Assembly (NCBI GenBank): GCA_002331025.1
Contig: DCYG01000016.1
Location: forward strand, 1-64,000
Direction: 5' to 3'
Length of the DNA stretch: 64,000 bases
Source: Firmicutes bacterium UBA2116
GTDB lineage: Bacteria > Bacillota > Clostridia > Tissierellales > Sedimentibacteraceae
In this document: piece after piece, positions 18,908-26,635 of the stretch
How the letters are laid out: every line of letters starts with the position of its first letter
How positions within the stretch are numbered: position 1 is the stretch's first letter
Translations under genes and position numbers: made by a program
Notes under the pieces: generated by a model
Database searches by the model: none
What the model saw: only the letters and a program-made list of their open reading frames with translations
What the model was told of the DNA's origin: nothing

Positions 18908-19813
18908 TTATGCTAACGATTTATCTTTTTTAAAATTCTCCGATTGAGCTATCAGCATTCCCAAAAGCATCAATGCACAACCTAAATAGCCTCTTGCAGG
19001 TAAGATTTCTTCAAGCAGGAGCAAGCCGCCAACGGCTGCAAATACCGACTCCATACTTAATGCAATTGCCGCATGAGAAGGCTTTGCGTGTTTTTGTCCC
19101 ACTGCCTGAAGTGTATACGCAACACCTGCCGACATAATACCGCCGTACAATATTGGAATTATGGCACTTGACAGACCGCCTAGGTTGACATCTTCAAATA
19201 TGAATGCAACAATTAAGCTTAATACTGAACAGGTTGCGAATTGAATAGATGAAAGCTTAATTGCATCAACATTTTTAACAAATCTATCAATCAGTTGAAT
19301 GTGGACAGCCCAGAAGAGAGCACCAATAATCTCCAGCAAATCTCCGAATTCAATAGTAAAATTCTCGTTTATACTTAAAAAATAAAGACCTATTACTGCC
19401 GTAAGTGCACCAAGCCATGTGGTAACATGGGTTTTTTGTTTTAAAAATATTCCTAAAATAGGAACCAATACAATATATAAGCTGGTAATAAAGCCTGCTT
19501 TTCCTGCGGTAGTATAAATCAGACCTACCTGTTGAAGAGACGCTGCGATAAACAATACACTTCCTGCCATTATACCGGATTTAACAGTGGTTTTAAAGTC
19601 TGCTTCCTCAACTTTTTCGATGGGTTCCGTAGACTTTTTACCGAAAAAATAAATAACCGGCAGTAATGACATGCTTCCCAATGCAAATCTTACGCCGTTA
19701 AACGTAAATGCACCCACATGCTGCATACCTACCCTTTGTGCTACAAATGCAAAACCCCATATGGCTGCAGTTAAAAGTAATATAAGTACTGATTTCACTT
19801 CTTTGTTTTTCAT
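18908..19813 (-). CDS. DMT-superfamily (EamA) transporter
   Basis: This 301-residue protein has ten predicted hydrophobic segments in two EamA repeats: AAIWGFAFVAQRVGMQHVG in the first and GALFWAVHIQLIDRFV at the start of the second. Members export amino acids and related metabolites. The GQKHAKPSHAAIALSMESVFAA stretch near the end of repeat two is typical. Its start has GAGGGAGA upstream. It is a single gene of unknown substrate. Confidence 0.92.
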   Translation of the reverse strand: MKNKEVKSVLILLLTAAIWGFAFVAQRVGMQHVGAFTFNGVRFALGSMSLLPVIYFFGKKSTEPIEKVEEADFKTTVKSGIMAGSVLFIAASLQQVGLIYTTAGKAGFITSLYIVLVPILGIFLKQKTHVTTWLGALTAVIGLYFLSINENFTIEFGDLLEIIGALFWAVHIQLIDRFVKNVDAIKLSSIQFATCSVLSLIVAFIFEDVNLGGLSSAIIPILYGGIMSAGVAYTLQAVGQKHAKPSHAAIALSMESVFAAVGGLLLLEEILPARGYLGCALMLLGMLIAQSENFKKDKSLA

Positions 19814-19898
19814 ACAAATTCTCCCTCTGCCGCATAAATAATAATTATATGTTTTTATATTAACATGTTTTATTAATTTAGGGAAGAGGGAAAAAGAT

Positions 19899-20042
19899 TT
19901 ATCTCATGCTCTTTATGGCAGTGGTGAGCTCACAAATTGATTCTGTTAGTTGATTGAGCTTTGCTTCAATTCTCACCAGTAAATATACTGCAACAGCAAT
20001 CGGAAATCCAAAATTTCCAATCAGATTTAAGATATCGTCCAT
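19899..20042 (-). CDS. yvrJ: YvrJ-family small membrane protein
   Basis: This 47-residue gene reads MDDILNLIGNFGFPIAVAVY at its start, with a hydrophobic segment and then LLVRIEAKLNQL. It closely fits the YvrJ family. The ribosome binding site AGGAGGTGA is formed by the last two Arg codons and the stop codon of the upstream sigma factor gene, so the two are translationally coupled. In Bacillus subtilis yvrJ lies in the locus of the SigO/RsoA two-part sigma factor. Function is unknown; coupling to a sigma factor suggests a membrane sensor or modulator. The gene is below the usual length cut-off and is easily missed. Confidence 0.88.
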   Translation of the reverse strand: MDDILNLIGNFGFPIAVAVYLLVRIEAKLNQLTESICELTTAIKSMR

Positions 20043-20046
20043 ATCG

Positions 20047-20619
20047 TCACCTCCTGATGATACAGCTCCTTAATCTTTTTAAAATCCTTGATTTTTTGCA
20101 GCAAGCGGCACCGTAGGAAATATTTAATTTTTCAGCAATTTCGCTTACTGGAATTTCATCGAAATAAAATGAATATATTAATCGCTGCTCCTTTTCCGGC
20201 AGCATATCAATGCAGCTTTTAAGCAAAGAGGTTTCTTCGTCTTTAAGGACTTTTTCTTCTACGTTCTCTTTTAAATCATCTATCTCCAAATCATCGATAT
20301 TAAAATGATTTGTTAAATTAATTGTATTCTTCAAGCCGTTTCTGTAGCAATTAAGGTAGAAATACTTTATCTTGCTTTTAATAAATGCAAGAAAATGAAT
20401 TTCTTTATTTATATCAAAATTTTTCAAGGCCTGAAGCACTACAATGTATCCTTCCTGTAACAAATCTTCGATTATGGGATCGTTTAAGACCCAATACTTG
20501 TAAATATTCTTGTACAGTAGAGGCTCTAATTCGTTTAATAAAATTTCTTGATATTTCTTGTCCCCTTTTAGGGACATCTGAATAATATAATTAATATCAG
20601 TATCTGAATTATTAACCAT
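20047..20619 (-). CDS. Sigma-70 family RNA polymerase sigma factor
   Basis: This 190-residue protein has region 2 (about 35-95: IIEDLLQEGYIVVLQALKNF and FLAFIKSKIKYFYLNCYR) and region 4 with a helix-turn-helix (about 135-190: LPEKEQRLIYSFYFDEIPVSEIAEKLNISYGAACCKKSR). It lacks region 1 and region 3, as in alternative sigma factors. There is no anti-sigma gene; the coupled yvrJ downstream takes that position. A divergent ComK-like gene starts 163 bases away. The three may form one regulatory module. Target promoters are unknown. Confidence 0.85.
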   Translation of the reverse strand: MVNNSDTDINYIIQMSLKGDKKYQEILLNELEPLLYKNIYKYWVLNDPIIEDLLQEGYIVVLQALKNFDINKEIHFLAFIKSKIKYFYLNCYRNGLKNTINLTNHFNIDDLEIDDLKENVEEKVLKDEETSLLKSCIDMLPEKEQRLIYSFYFDEIPVSEIAEKLNISYGAACCKKSRILKRLRSCIIRR

Positions 20620-20781
20620 GCTTCACCTACTTTTCCGTACGATACAGTTTAAGGATAACAAATTAAATTGACAATGTAAAAATGGCGATAGCATGTAAGT
20701 CAGAGTGGAAACTGATTAAATTTCGAGAAAAAAATAATATTAAAATTTCAATGTAAATTTTAATAAAAGGATTTGTGTAAA

Positions 20782-21252
20782 ATGAAAAAGATGTTAAAAT
20801 TCAACGAGATCGAAGCCATGTTGCCTATATATGTGAAAGATACCGGAAACTGCACGGAAATTTTAACGAAAGATGAATCTTTTATAAAAAGTGCAACAAT
20901 AGAAACATGTATAAAGAATCTGGCTGATTATTATAATATAAGTTTGTATCACAACAGAATAAATTATGGCAGTGAACTTGGTATTACAAATAAAGTTCCT
21001 ATCGTTATAAATGAGAACATAGTCTATGTCTATGTTAATGCAAGAGAACCAATATTCAGGCATGATGCGGCATACGGGTATGTAAATATAAACTCTGTCA
21101 AAGAAGTGTTTCTGAAGGATGGACACGCGGCTATTTTAATGAATTCAGGTCATGTCATTCAGACAAGGCAAAGTATTAAATCTTTAAAAAGAAGTATTCT
21201 TAACGGCAGGTTAGCAAAGGATATATACAAGGAAAAACATAAGAAAAGTTAA
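20782..21252 (+). CDS. ComK-like transcription regulator
   Basis: The 156-residue protein resembles the Bacillus competence regulator ComK by layout. It begins with an EAMLPIYV-like block (ComK has AILPSY). A central KVPIVINENIVYVY aligns with ComK KPPILIEPYYSVY. After a loop comes YGYVNINSVKEV, then the C-terminal SGHVIQTRQSIKSLKRSI, which aligns with the final SWQSFQGQ-type helix. ComK binds DNA and activates DNA uptake genes. Its role in clostridia is not known. A TTG at 20773 is rejected in favour of the ATG at 20782. It is divergent from the sigma factor/yvrJ pair. The match is from memory of the family pattern. Confidence 0.65.
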   Translation: MKKMLKFNEIEAMLPIYVKDTGNCTEILTKDESFIKSATIETCIKNLADYYNISLYHNRINYGSELGITNKVPIVINENIVYVYVNAREPIFRHDAAYGYVNINSVKEVFLKDGHAAILMNSGHVIQTRQSIKSLKRSILNGRLAKDIYKEKHKKS

Positions 21253-21261
21253 AAATAAAAG

Positions 21262-21336
21262 GGGAGATCCTTCACTTACGCTCAGGATGACATTATGCGT
21301 CATTCTGAGGTCTAAGAGCGAAGGCTCTCTCTTTTT
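21262..21336. repeat. Intergenic palindromic repeat, family A (copy 1)
   Basis: GATCCTTCACTTACGCTCAG then GATGAC is followed by an inverted copy GTCATTCTGAGG and GAGCGAAGG. Related copies occur near 28509, 37204, 39459, 55186, 61440 and 63712. It can fold into a hairpin ending in T5 and may terminate the ComK-like gene. Confidence 0.75.
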
Positions 21337-21421
21337 AACGTGACGTCATATTATGAGTAATTGGACATATAATTAGTAATAAAATTATTTTTATATTATG
21401 GGAATCAGGGGGGGCAAATAT

Positions 21422-21694
21422 ATGGATGAAAAAGCAGTTCAAAGCTTGTTGCTTGAGAATAAAGAAATATTAAATGTAACAGGTGTTGAAGGTGTAGATA
21501 ATTTTAATGATGAAGCGGTTGTTTTACTAACTAATAAAGGAAAGCTTACAATTAAGGGTGAAAAATTAAACATCAGCAAATTAAACGTGGATGAAGGGAA
21601 GCTTATAGTAAAGGGTGAGATTAATTCATTAATTTTCTCTGAGTATGAAGGTCAAAGAGAAAAAGTAAGTTTGATAAAGAAGTTGTTTAAGTAG
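21422..21694 (+). CDS. yabP: Sporulation protein YabP
   Basis: This 90-residue protein of the YabP/YqfC family has ENKEILNVTGVEGVDNFND near the start and NKGKLTIKGEKLNISKLNVD in the middle. YabP is a mother-cell protein required for sporulation. GGGGGGC precedes the ATG at 21422; an in-frame ATG 24 bases upstream lacks a site. It is the first gene of a block (yabP, yabQ, divIC, spoIIE, tilS, hpt, ftsH) in the same order as in Bacillus and many clostridia. Confidence 0.92.
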   Translation: MDEKAVQSLLLENKEILNVTGVEGVDNFNDEAVVLLTNKGKLTIKGEKLNISKLNVDEGKLIVKGEINSLIFSEYEGQREKVSLIKKLFK

Positions 21695-21700
21695 GCTGTA

Positions 21701-22276
21701 ATGGACTACTTACCATATTCTCAAGAATACATGCTTGCAGTGTCAATAATGACCGGCATGCTACTGGGCAGCATGTGGGACATTTACAGGTTGTTTAGAC
21801 ACTATATAAAACCGGGTCCCTTTGGTACGGCAATCGGTGACTTAATTTACTGGCTGACAAGCATTTACATAGGCATCACACTTATCTTCGATTTAAGTTA
21901 CGGAAATGTAAGATTTTTCATTCTCATGGGATTTATGATTGGAGCACTATTATATTTTTACGGAATCAGCCGATATATATTAAAACTGTTAATTTATATT
22001 GTCGATAAGGTATTAAATGTTATTAAAAAAACAATTGATTTGTTAATTGGACCAATTAAAGCTATTATCAGAAAATTAAAGATTATTTTGTATCCTTTTA
22101 AATTAAAATATGAAAAAATAAGGAATAATGCAAAAAAAAGATACAAATTTTATAAATTCAGGTTAAAAAAGATTTCAAAAAACAAAAAAATGTTATATAA
22201 TAAAAAGAAGCGATTAAAGAAAATCAACAAAAGAAAAAATCAACAAAAAAAATCCAACAAAAGAAAAAGCTATTAA
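21701..22276 (+). CDS. yabQ: Sporulation membrane protein YabQ
   Basis: This 191-residue protein has about four hydrophobic segments in the first 110 residues (GMLLGSMWDIYRLFRHYIKPG is typical YabQ). Its cytoplasmic tail of about 80 residues is extremely rich in Lys, for example KKRLKKINKRKNQQKKSNKR. YabQ localises to the forespore membrane and is needed for cortex formation in Bacillus. It lies 6 bases after yabP. The basic tail is more marked than expected. Confidence 0.92.
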   Translation: MDYLPYSQEYMLAVSIMTGMLLGSMWDIYRLFRHYIKPGPFGTAIGDLIYWLTSIYIGITLIFDLSYGNVRFFILMGFMIGALLYFYGISRYILKLLIYIVDKVLNVIKKTIDLLIGPIKAIIRKLKIILYPFKLKYEKIRNNAKKRYKFYKFRLKKISKNKKMLYNKKKRLKKINKRKNQQKKSNKRKSY

Positions 22277-22313
22277 ACTTAGATGGGCAAAATACGAAGA
22301 AAGGAGCAGTCAA

Positions 22314-22769
22314 ATGCACGACGAACAAAAGATAATAGCATTAAAAAGAGGAATAAACAATGAAGACTTCAGACAGCAGGAAAAGGCAATCAAGGAACAG
22401 AACAGACAGAAAAAGTTTGAAGCTCCTATTAAGAAGAGAAGGAGATTTAATATAATTAATTTCTTGTTTTCCGTCTTTGTCATATACTTTGCTTATACTG
22501 CTGTTAATCAATATCAGATGTTGAATGATTTAAACAATCAAATTGATGAAAAATTATTTGAAAAAGCAAAAGTAGAAAAAAAGGTTCAGGAACTCAAAAG
22601 TGATGTTGAAAAAATGAATAACGAAGAAGAACTTTTAGATCTTGTAGAGAAAATTGCAAGAAATCAATATAAAATGGTTAAACCGAACGAAACTATTTAC
22701 ATAGATAAAAACAAAACCGATAATAAGCTGATACAAGGTATTGGATTTCAAGGGGATTTAGAAAATTAG
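22314..22769 (+). CDS. divIC: Septum-formation protein of the FtsB/DivIC family
   Basis: This 151-residue bitopic protein has a basic N-terminal tail (about 1-45), one membrane helix (FLFSVFVIYFAYTAV) and a coiled coil (about 72-110). It ends with LVEKIARNQYKMVKPNE, the conserved DivIC/FtsB motif. It would join FtsL and FtsQ/DivIB in the divisome. Position between yabQ and spoIIE is as in Bacillus. Confidence 0.92.
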   Translation: MHDEQKIIALKRGINNEDFRQQEKAIKEQNRQKKFEAPIKKRRRFNIINFLFSVFVIYFAYTAVNQYQMLNDLNNQIDEKLFEKAKVEKKVQELKSDVEKMNNEEELLDLVEKIARNQYKMVKPNETIYIDKNKTDNKLIQGIGFQGDLEN

Positions 22770-22843
22770 AATTCTTTTATCGCGTATTTAGACAGCCTTT
22801 TACATTATATCTCTGCTACCATAGTCATAGAGGGGTGGAGTAT

Positions 22844-24421
22844 ATGATCGGTAAAACAAATGATAAAAATTTCAGTTTAAATTTCTTCGAAAACATTGTT
22901 AAAAATGAATTAGAACACATCAAGCAAAATTTAATTATTTTTTTGGTGTGTTTTTTGATTGCAAGGCAAAATATAATACATGAAATATTTCCCTTTGCAA
23001 TTATTGCGTATAGTGTTTACAGCTTTAACAAGGGGGCATCATTATCTCTTCTTATTATTACAATTTTAGCCGTTTTATCAGTTAAATTCAACTTTGTATA
23101 CATTATAATACTGTTGGCTGTATATGCTTACTTTATTAATAAAAAAGGTGACAAAACAATTCTGGAGGCGGCAGGATATTCGGCTATGGTGCTAATGGTT
23201 TCAAAGACCACCATACTTGTAGCGGACGGATTCAGTAAAAATGGATTGATATTAAATATTTTTGAAACTTTTTTTATTTTCAGCGCAATAATTTTATTAA
23301 ACGAAGCAATAAAGTTTATTAGAGGTGTAAGAAATGGTACAAGAAAAATAAATGTTCACAGATTTAAAATGGATAAAAAAAAGTCTCTTAAATCTGAATC
23401 AGTTAAAAATAAGGATGACAATTTAAATCGTGCAAATGATAAACATATCAGAAATGAAGCTGCCGCAACAGTTGCATCTACAATTACAAATATAGATGAA
23501 TATAAAAAATCCAAATATATAAATATTTTTTCTGAAAAGGCAAAGATAAAAATAAAGGAACAGCTATTGTGGCAAAATATAAATATAAAATTTTTTGAGG
23601 TTGTATCCTACAACAAAAATTCCATTATATTGAGCCTGACGGTAAAGACAGAAAAGAGTCCCGAAGAAGCGGAGGGTTCCATAGAGCTGATCGTAAGAAA
23701 TGTCAGCGGGGTAAAGCTTAAATGTACTGAAAGAGTAATTGTATCTCCTAATTACTATGTATTTAAATTTAAGAATATAAAAAGAATTAAAATCAGGACG
23801 TACAGTGCGACAGCAACTAAGGACGGAAGCATTGTATCAGGAGATAACTTCGCACATGCGGCACGTGCGGATAAATATTATACGGTATTGTGTGACGGCA
23901 TCGGTTCAGGAGAAGAAGCCTGCTGCGAAAGCAACAGTGCCGTGGAATTGCTGTCTAAATTTTTATATACCGATTTTACCGAAGAACAGATATTGAGAAC
24001 ATTAAATTCAATATTAATGCTTAAATTAGGAGACGAAAGATTTGTAACATTTGATCTGAACATAATAGACTACGGCTCGAAAGAAATGCGGGTTTATAAG
24101 GCAGGTGCGGCTCCAACTTACATAATAAGCAATAAGAGCGTAGATAAAATTTCAGGAAAAAGCCTGCCTCTGGGGATACTTGATAATTTTGAATACAGTT
24201 CTTTTAAAAAGAATATACATATCGGAGATATAATAATTATGGTTTCAGATGGAATTACCGATTCCATAAGCATGGATGAAAAGAAAAATCTGGATAAATA
24301 TTTAGAGCTCCTTGTAAAGAAAGATCCCCAGACTATAGCCAATTCCATACTGAGCTATGCGTTGAGAGGACAGGATTCGGTTATAGATGATATGACGGTA
24401 TTAGTGACAAAGATAGGATGA
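22844..24421 (+). CDS. spoIIE: SpoIIE-type PP2C phosphatase, shortened N-terminus
   Basis: This protein of about 525 residues has roughly five to seven hydrophobic segments in residues 25-160, a charged linker, and a C-terminal SpoIIE/PP2C domain. That domain contains VSGDNF, LCDGIGSGEEA (metal Asp) and MVSDGITDS (metal Asp). In Bacillus, SpoIIE is about 827 residues with about ten membrane segments; it dephosphorylates SpoIIAA to activate sigma-F. The catalytic half is intact here and the membrane/oligomerisation part is much shorter. A GTG at 22835 overlaps the ribosome site, so the ATG at 22844 is used. Genome context supports the name. Confidence 0.88.
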   Translation: MIGKTNDKNFSLNFFENIVKNELEHIKQNLIIFLVCFLIARQNIIHEIFPFAIIAYSVYSFNKGASLSLLIITILAVLSVKFNFVYIIILLAVYAYFINKKGDKTILEAAGYSAMVLMVSKTTILVADGFSKNGLILNIFETFFIFSAIILLNEAIKFIRGVRNGTRKINVHRFKMDKKKSLKSESVKNKDDNLNRANDKHIRNEAAATVASTITNIDEYKKSKYINIFSEKAKIKIKEQLLWQNINIKFFEVVSYNKNSIILSLTVKTEKSPEEAEGSIELIVRNVSGVKLKCTERVIVSPNYYVFKFKNIKRIKIRTYSATATKDGSIVSGDNFAHAARADKYYTVLCDGIGSGEEACCESNSAVELLSKFLYTDFTEEQILRTLNSILMLKLGDERFVTFDLNIIDYGSKEMRVYKAGAAPTYIISNKSVDKISGKSLPLGILDNFEYSSFKKNIHIGDIIIMVSDGITDSISMDEKKNLDKYLELLVKKDPQTIANSILSYALRGQDSVIDDMTVLVTKIG

Positions 24422-24423
24422 AG

Positions 24424-24553
24424 AGCTATAGATTGGCAATGGATTAGAGATGGACTTGCAGTTGATTAGCAATTGATTTTAAGCGCCTTTGGCGCTTCTT
24501 TTTATCCATTGCCTATCAATTGCTAATCTATTGCCTGTCTATTGCCAATCAAT
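24424..24553. repeat. Repeat family B: degenerate tandem ATTG units around a terminator
   Basis: Imperfect 11-12 base units such as ATCTATTGCC, TGTCTATTGCC and AATCAATT occur after the terminator. Inverted versions (GATTGGCAATGG, GATTAGCAATTGAT) lie before it. The whole forms a long hairpin that encloses a GC-rich terminator. Related runs are at 28462, 46286 and 52081. Confidence 0.7.
24481..24502 (+). terminator. Terminator after spoIIE
   Basis: A 7-bp stem AAGCGCC / GGCGCTT with a 3-base loop is followed by CTTTTT. Confidence 0.85.
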
Positions 24554-24585
24554 TTTAAAAATTTATTTTTAAAATTGCATTTTCG

Positions 24586-24594
24586 TGGTATAAT
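24586..24594 (+). promoter_or_regulatory. Extended -10 promoter of tilS
   Basis: TGG directly before TATAAT (24589-24594) gives an extended -10. The -35 region is poor. Confidence 0.45.
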
Positions 24595-24624
24595 TTTAAA
24601 TATGTTAAGAATATGAGGAAAAGT

Positions 24625-26010
24625 ATGCACGATTTAGTAAAAAGTAATATACTGAATAAAAACTTAATCAGCCACGGTGATAATGTGCTGTTAGCACTGT
24701 CAGGAGGGCCTGATTCTGTTTTTTTGTTTTATAATCTAATAAAACTAAAGGAAAATTTAAGTTTTAACCTGTATGCTTCTCATATAAATCATATGTATAG
24801 AGGCGAAGATGCCTTTAACGATGAAAAATTTGTAAAACAGCTATGCGGCAAGTACAATATAAAGCTTTTTGTCAAGAGAAAACATGCTACCGAATATGCC
24901 AAGGAGCTTAAGGTAACAGAAGAAGAAGCAGGCAGAATTTTAAGATATAATTTTTTTAAAGAGAATTTGAATGAGGTGGGTGGCGGAATACTTGCAGTTG
25001 CTCATAATTTAAACGATCAGGCAGAAACAGTACTTCAAAGGATAATAAGAGGAACAGGCATTGACGGACTGAGTGCCATGTCTGTCAAAAAGGATAATAT
25101 TATCAGACCCATGCTTAATGTTTCAAAATCTGAAATCTTAGAGTATCTTCATAATAATAATTACGAATATTGCGTTGATATAACTAATTCCCAAAGTATC
25201 TACGGCAGGAATAAAATCCGGCTGGACTTGATACCCTATTTAGAGAATAATTTCAATCCTAACATTCAAAATACGCTGTATAGAATGTCTGAAGCAATGG
25301 ATAGGGACAAAAAAATCATAGAAAAATATATAAAAAAAATTTTTTATGAAGTACTTATTTCAAATGGCGATAATAAGGTTATACTAAGCATACAAAAATT
25401 AAAAAAAACAGAGCCGGAAGAAATGGGAAGAATTTTGAGATATGCGTTAGAGGTGCTTAAAGGCAATGCTGTTAACATTGAAATGAAGCATATAAACTAT
25501 GTAATTGACTTTGTTAACAACGGGAAGACTGGTAAAAAAATAAACTTAACAGAAGCTGTAAACGCGGAAATAAGCTATGATAAATTAATATTTAATAAAA
25601 ATCTTGAAAATATTCCAAAATTTAAATATAATATTGTATTACATGAGCCATTGGAAATTTCTGAAGTTGGTAAAGTTATACACTGCAAAGTGCTGGACGT
25701 TTCTGAATTTAATCCGGAGAACAAGGACACAATCAGCATAGACTATGATTTAATAGAAGGAAGACTGATTGTAAGAAACAGGTTGACAGGAGACAGTATG
25801 ATTCCTTGCGGAATGACGGGTATCAAGAAAATTAAGGATATTTTCATTGATATGAAAGTGCCTAAAGAAGAAAGAGACAAAAAACTGATTATAGCCGATG
25901 ACAACAACATATTGTGGTTAGAGGACTTTAGAATTCACAACAGCTTTAAAGTAACTTCGTCAACAAGGAAAATATTAAATATTACAATAAGGGAGCAGCT
26001 AAATGGATAA
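24625..26010 (+). CDS. tilS: tRNA(Ile)-lysidine synthase TilS
   Basis: TilS modifies C34 of tRNA-Ile(CAU) to lysidine using ATP and lysine. The PP-loop SGGPDSVF lies near residue 25. NHMYRGEDAFNDE and VAHNLNDQAETVLQR are the conserved downstream blocks. A C-terminal domain of about 100 residues completes the full-length protein (about 461 residues). The ATG at 24613 has no binding site, while GAGG sits 6 bases before the ATG at 24625. It overlaps hpt by 8 bases, the usual Firmicutes arrangement. Confidence 0.93.
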   Translation: MHDLVKSNILNKNLISHGDNVLLALSGGPDSVFLFYNLIKLKENLSFNLYASHINHMYRGEDAFNDEKFVKQLCGKYNIKLFVKRKHATEYAKELKVTEEEAGRILRYNFFKENLNEVGGGILAVAHNLNDQAETVLQRIIRGTGIDGLSAMSVKKDNIIRPMLNVSKSEILEYLHNNNYEYCVDITNSQSIYGRNKIRLDLIPYLENNFNPNIQNTLYRMSEAMDRDKKIIEKYIKKIFYEVLISNGDNKVILSIQKLKKTEPEEMGRILRYALEVLKGNAVNIEMKHINYVIDFVNNGKTGKKINLTEAVNAEISYDKLIFNKNLENIPKFKYNIVLHEPLEISEVGKVIHCKVLDVSEFNPENKDTISIDYDLIEGRLIVRNRLTGDSMIPCGMTGIKKIKDIFIDMKVPKEERDKKLIIADDNNILWLEDFRIHNSFKVTSSTRKILNITIREQLNG

Positions 26011-26542
26011 GGATATAAGAGAGATACTTATAGAAGAAAATGACTTGCAAGAAAAGGTTAAAGAGCTTGGAGCAAAAATAACAGCAGATTACAAGGATAA
26101 GGATTTGTTGTTAGTATGTGTTTTGAAAGGTGCGGTAATATTTGTAAGTGATTTGATGAGACAAATCGACACAACTTTAGATATAGATTTTATGGCAATT
26201 TCAAGTTATGGAACAAATACACAGTCATCCGGCGTTGTAAGGATATTAAAGGATTTGAATACATCGATAGAAGGAAGACACGTATTAATAGTTGAAGACA
26301 TAATTGATTCCGGTTTAACACTGTCATATCTTGTGGAAAATTTAAAGAGCAGGGGTCCGGCATCTGTTGAAATATGCACAATACTTGACAAACCTGACAG
26401 AAGAAAAATTGATTTATCCATAAAATATACCGGATTTAAAATTCCTGATGAATTTGTGGTTGGCTATGGTCTTGATTATGCGGAAAAATACAGAAATCTT
26501 CCATATATTGCAGTGTTAAAGGAAGAAGTATATTCCAATTGA
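26003..26542 (+). CDS. hpt: Hypoxanthine phosphoribosyltransferase
   Basis: This 179-residue purine salvage enzyme converts hypoxanthine or guanine plus PRPP to IMP or GMP. The PRPP motif VLIVEDIIDSGLTL is complete, LVCVLKGAVIFVSDL holds the PPi loop, and the end has FVVGYGLDYAEKYRNLPY. Overlap with tilS implies coupling. In Bacillus HprT also pairs with TilS to affect ftsH expression. Confidence 0.95.
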   Translation: MDKDIREILIEENDLQEKVKELGAKITADYKDKDLLLVCVLKGAVIFVSDLMRQIDTTLDIDFMAISSYGTNTQSSGVVRILKDLNTSIEGRHVLIVEDIIDSGLTLSYLVENLKSRGPASVEICTILDKPDRRKIDLSIKYTGFKIPDEFVVGYGLDYAEKYRNLPYIAVLKEEVYSN

Positions 26543-26565
26543 TTTCAAGTTAATATATAAACCAA

Positions 26566-26618
26566 TTGTAATGATTTACATTTTATGATACAATTACATC
26601 ATAATGTAATGATGTAAT
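26566..26618 (+). promoter_or_regulatory. ftsH promoter with inverted repeat at the start site
   Basis: TTGTAA (26566-26571) and TACAAT (26589-26594) are spaced by 17 bases. Overlapping the -10 end and the expected +1 is a perfect 10-bp inverted repeat, ATTACATCAT (26593-26602) and ATGATGTAAT (26609-26618). It resembles neither CIRCE nor a CtsR box, so the binding protein is unknown. Confidence 0.55.
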
Positions 26619-26635
26619 TTAATAGGAGGGCTTAA

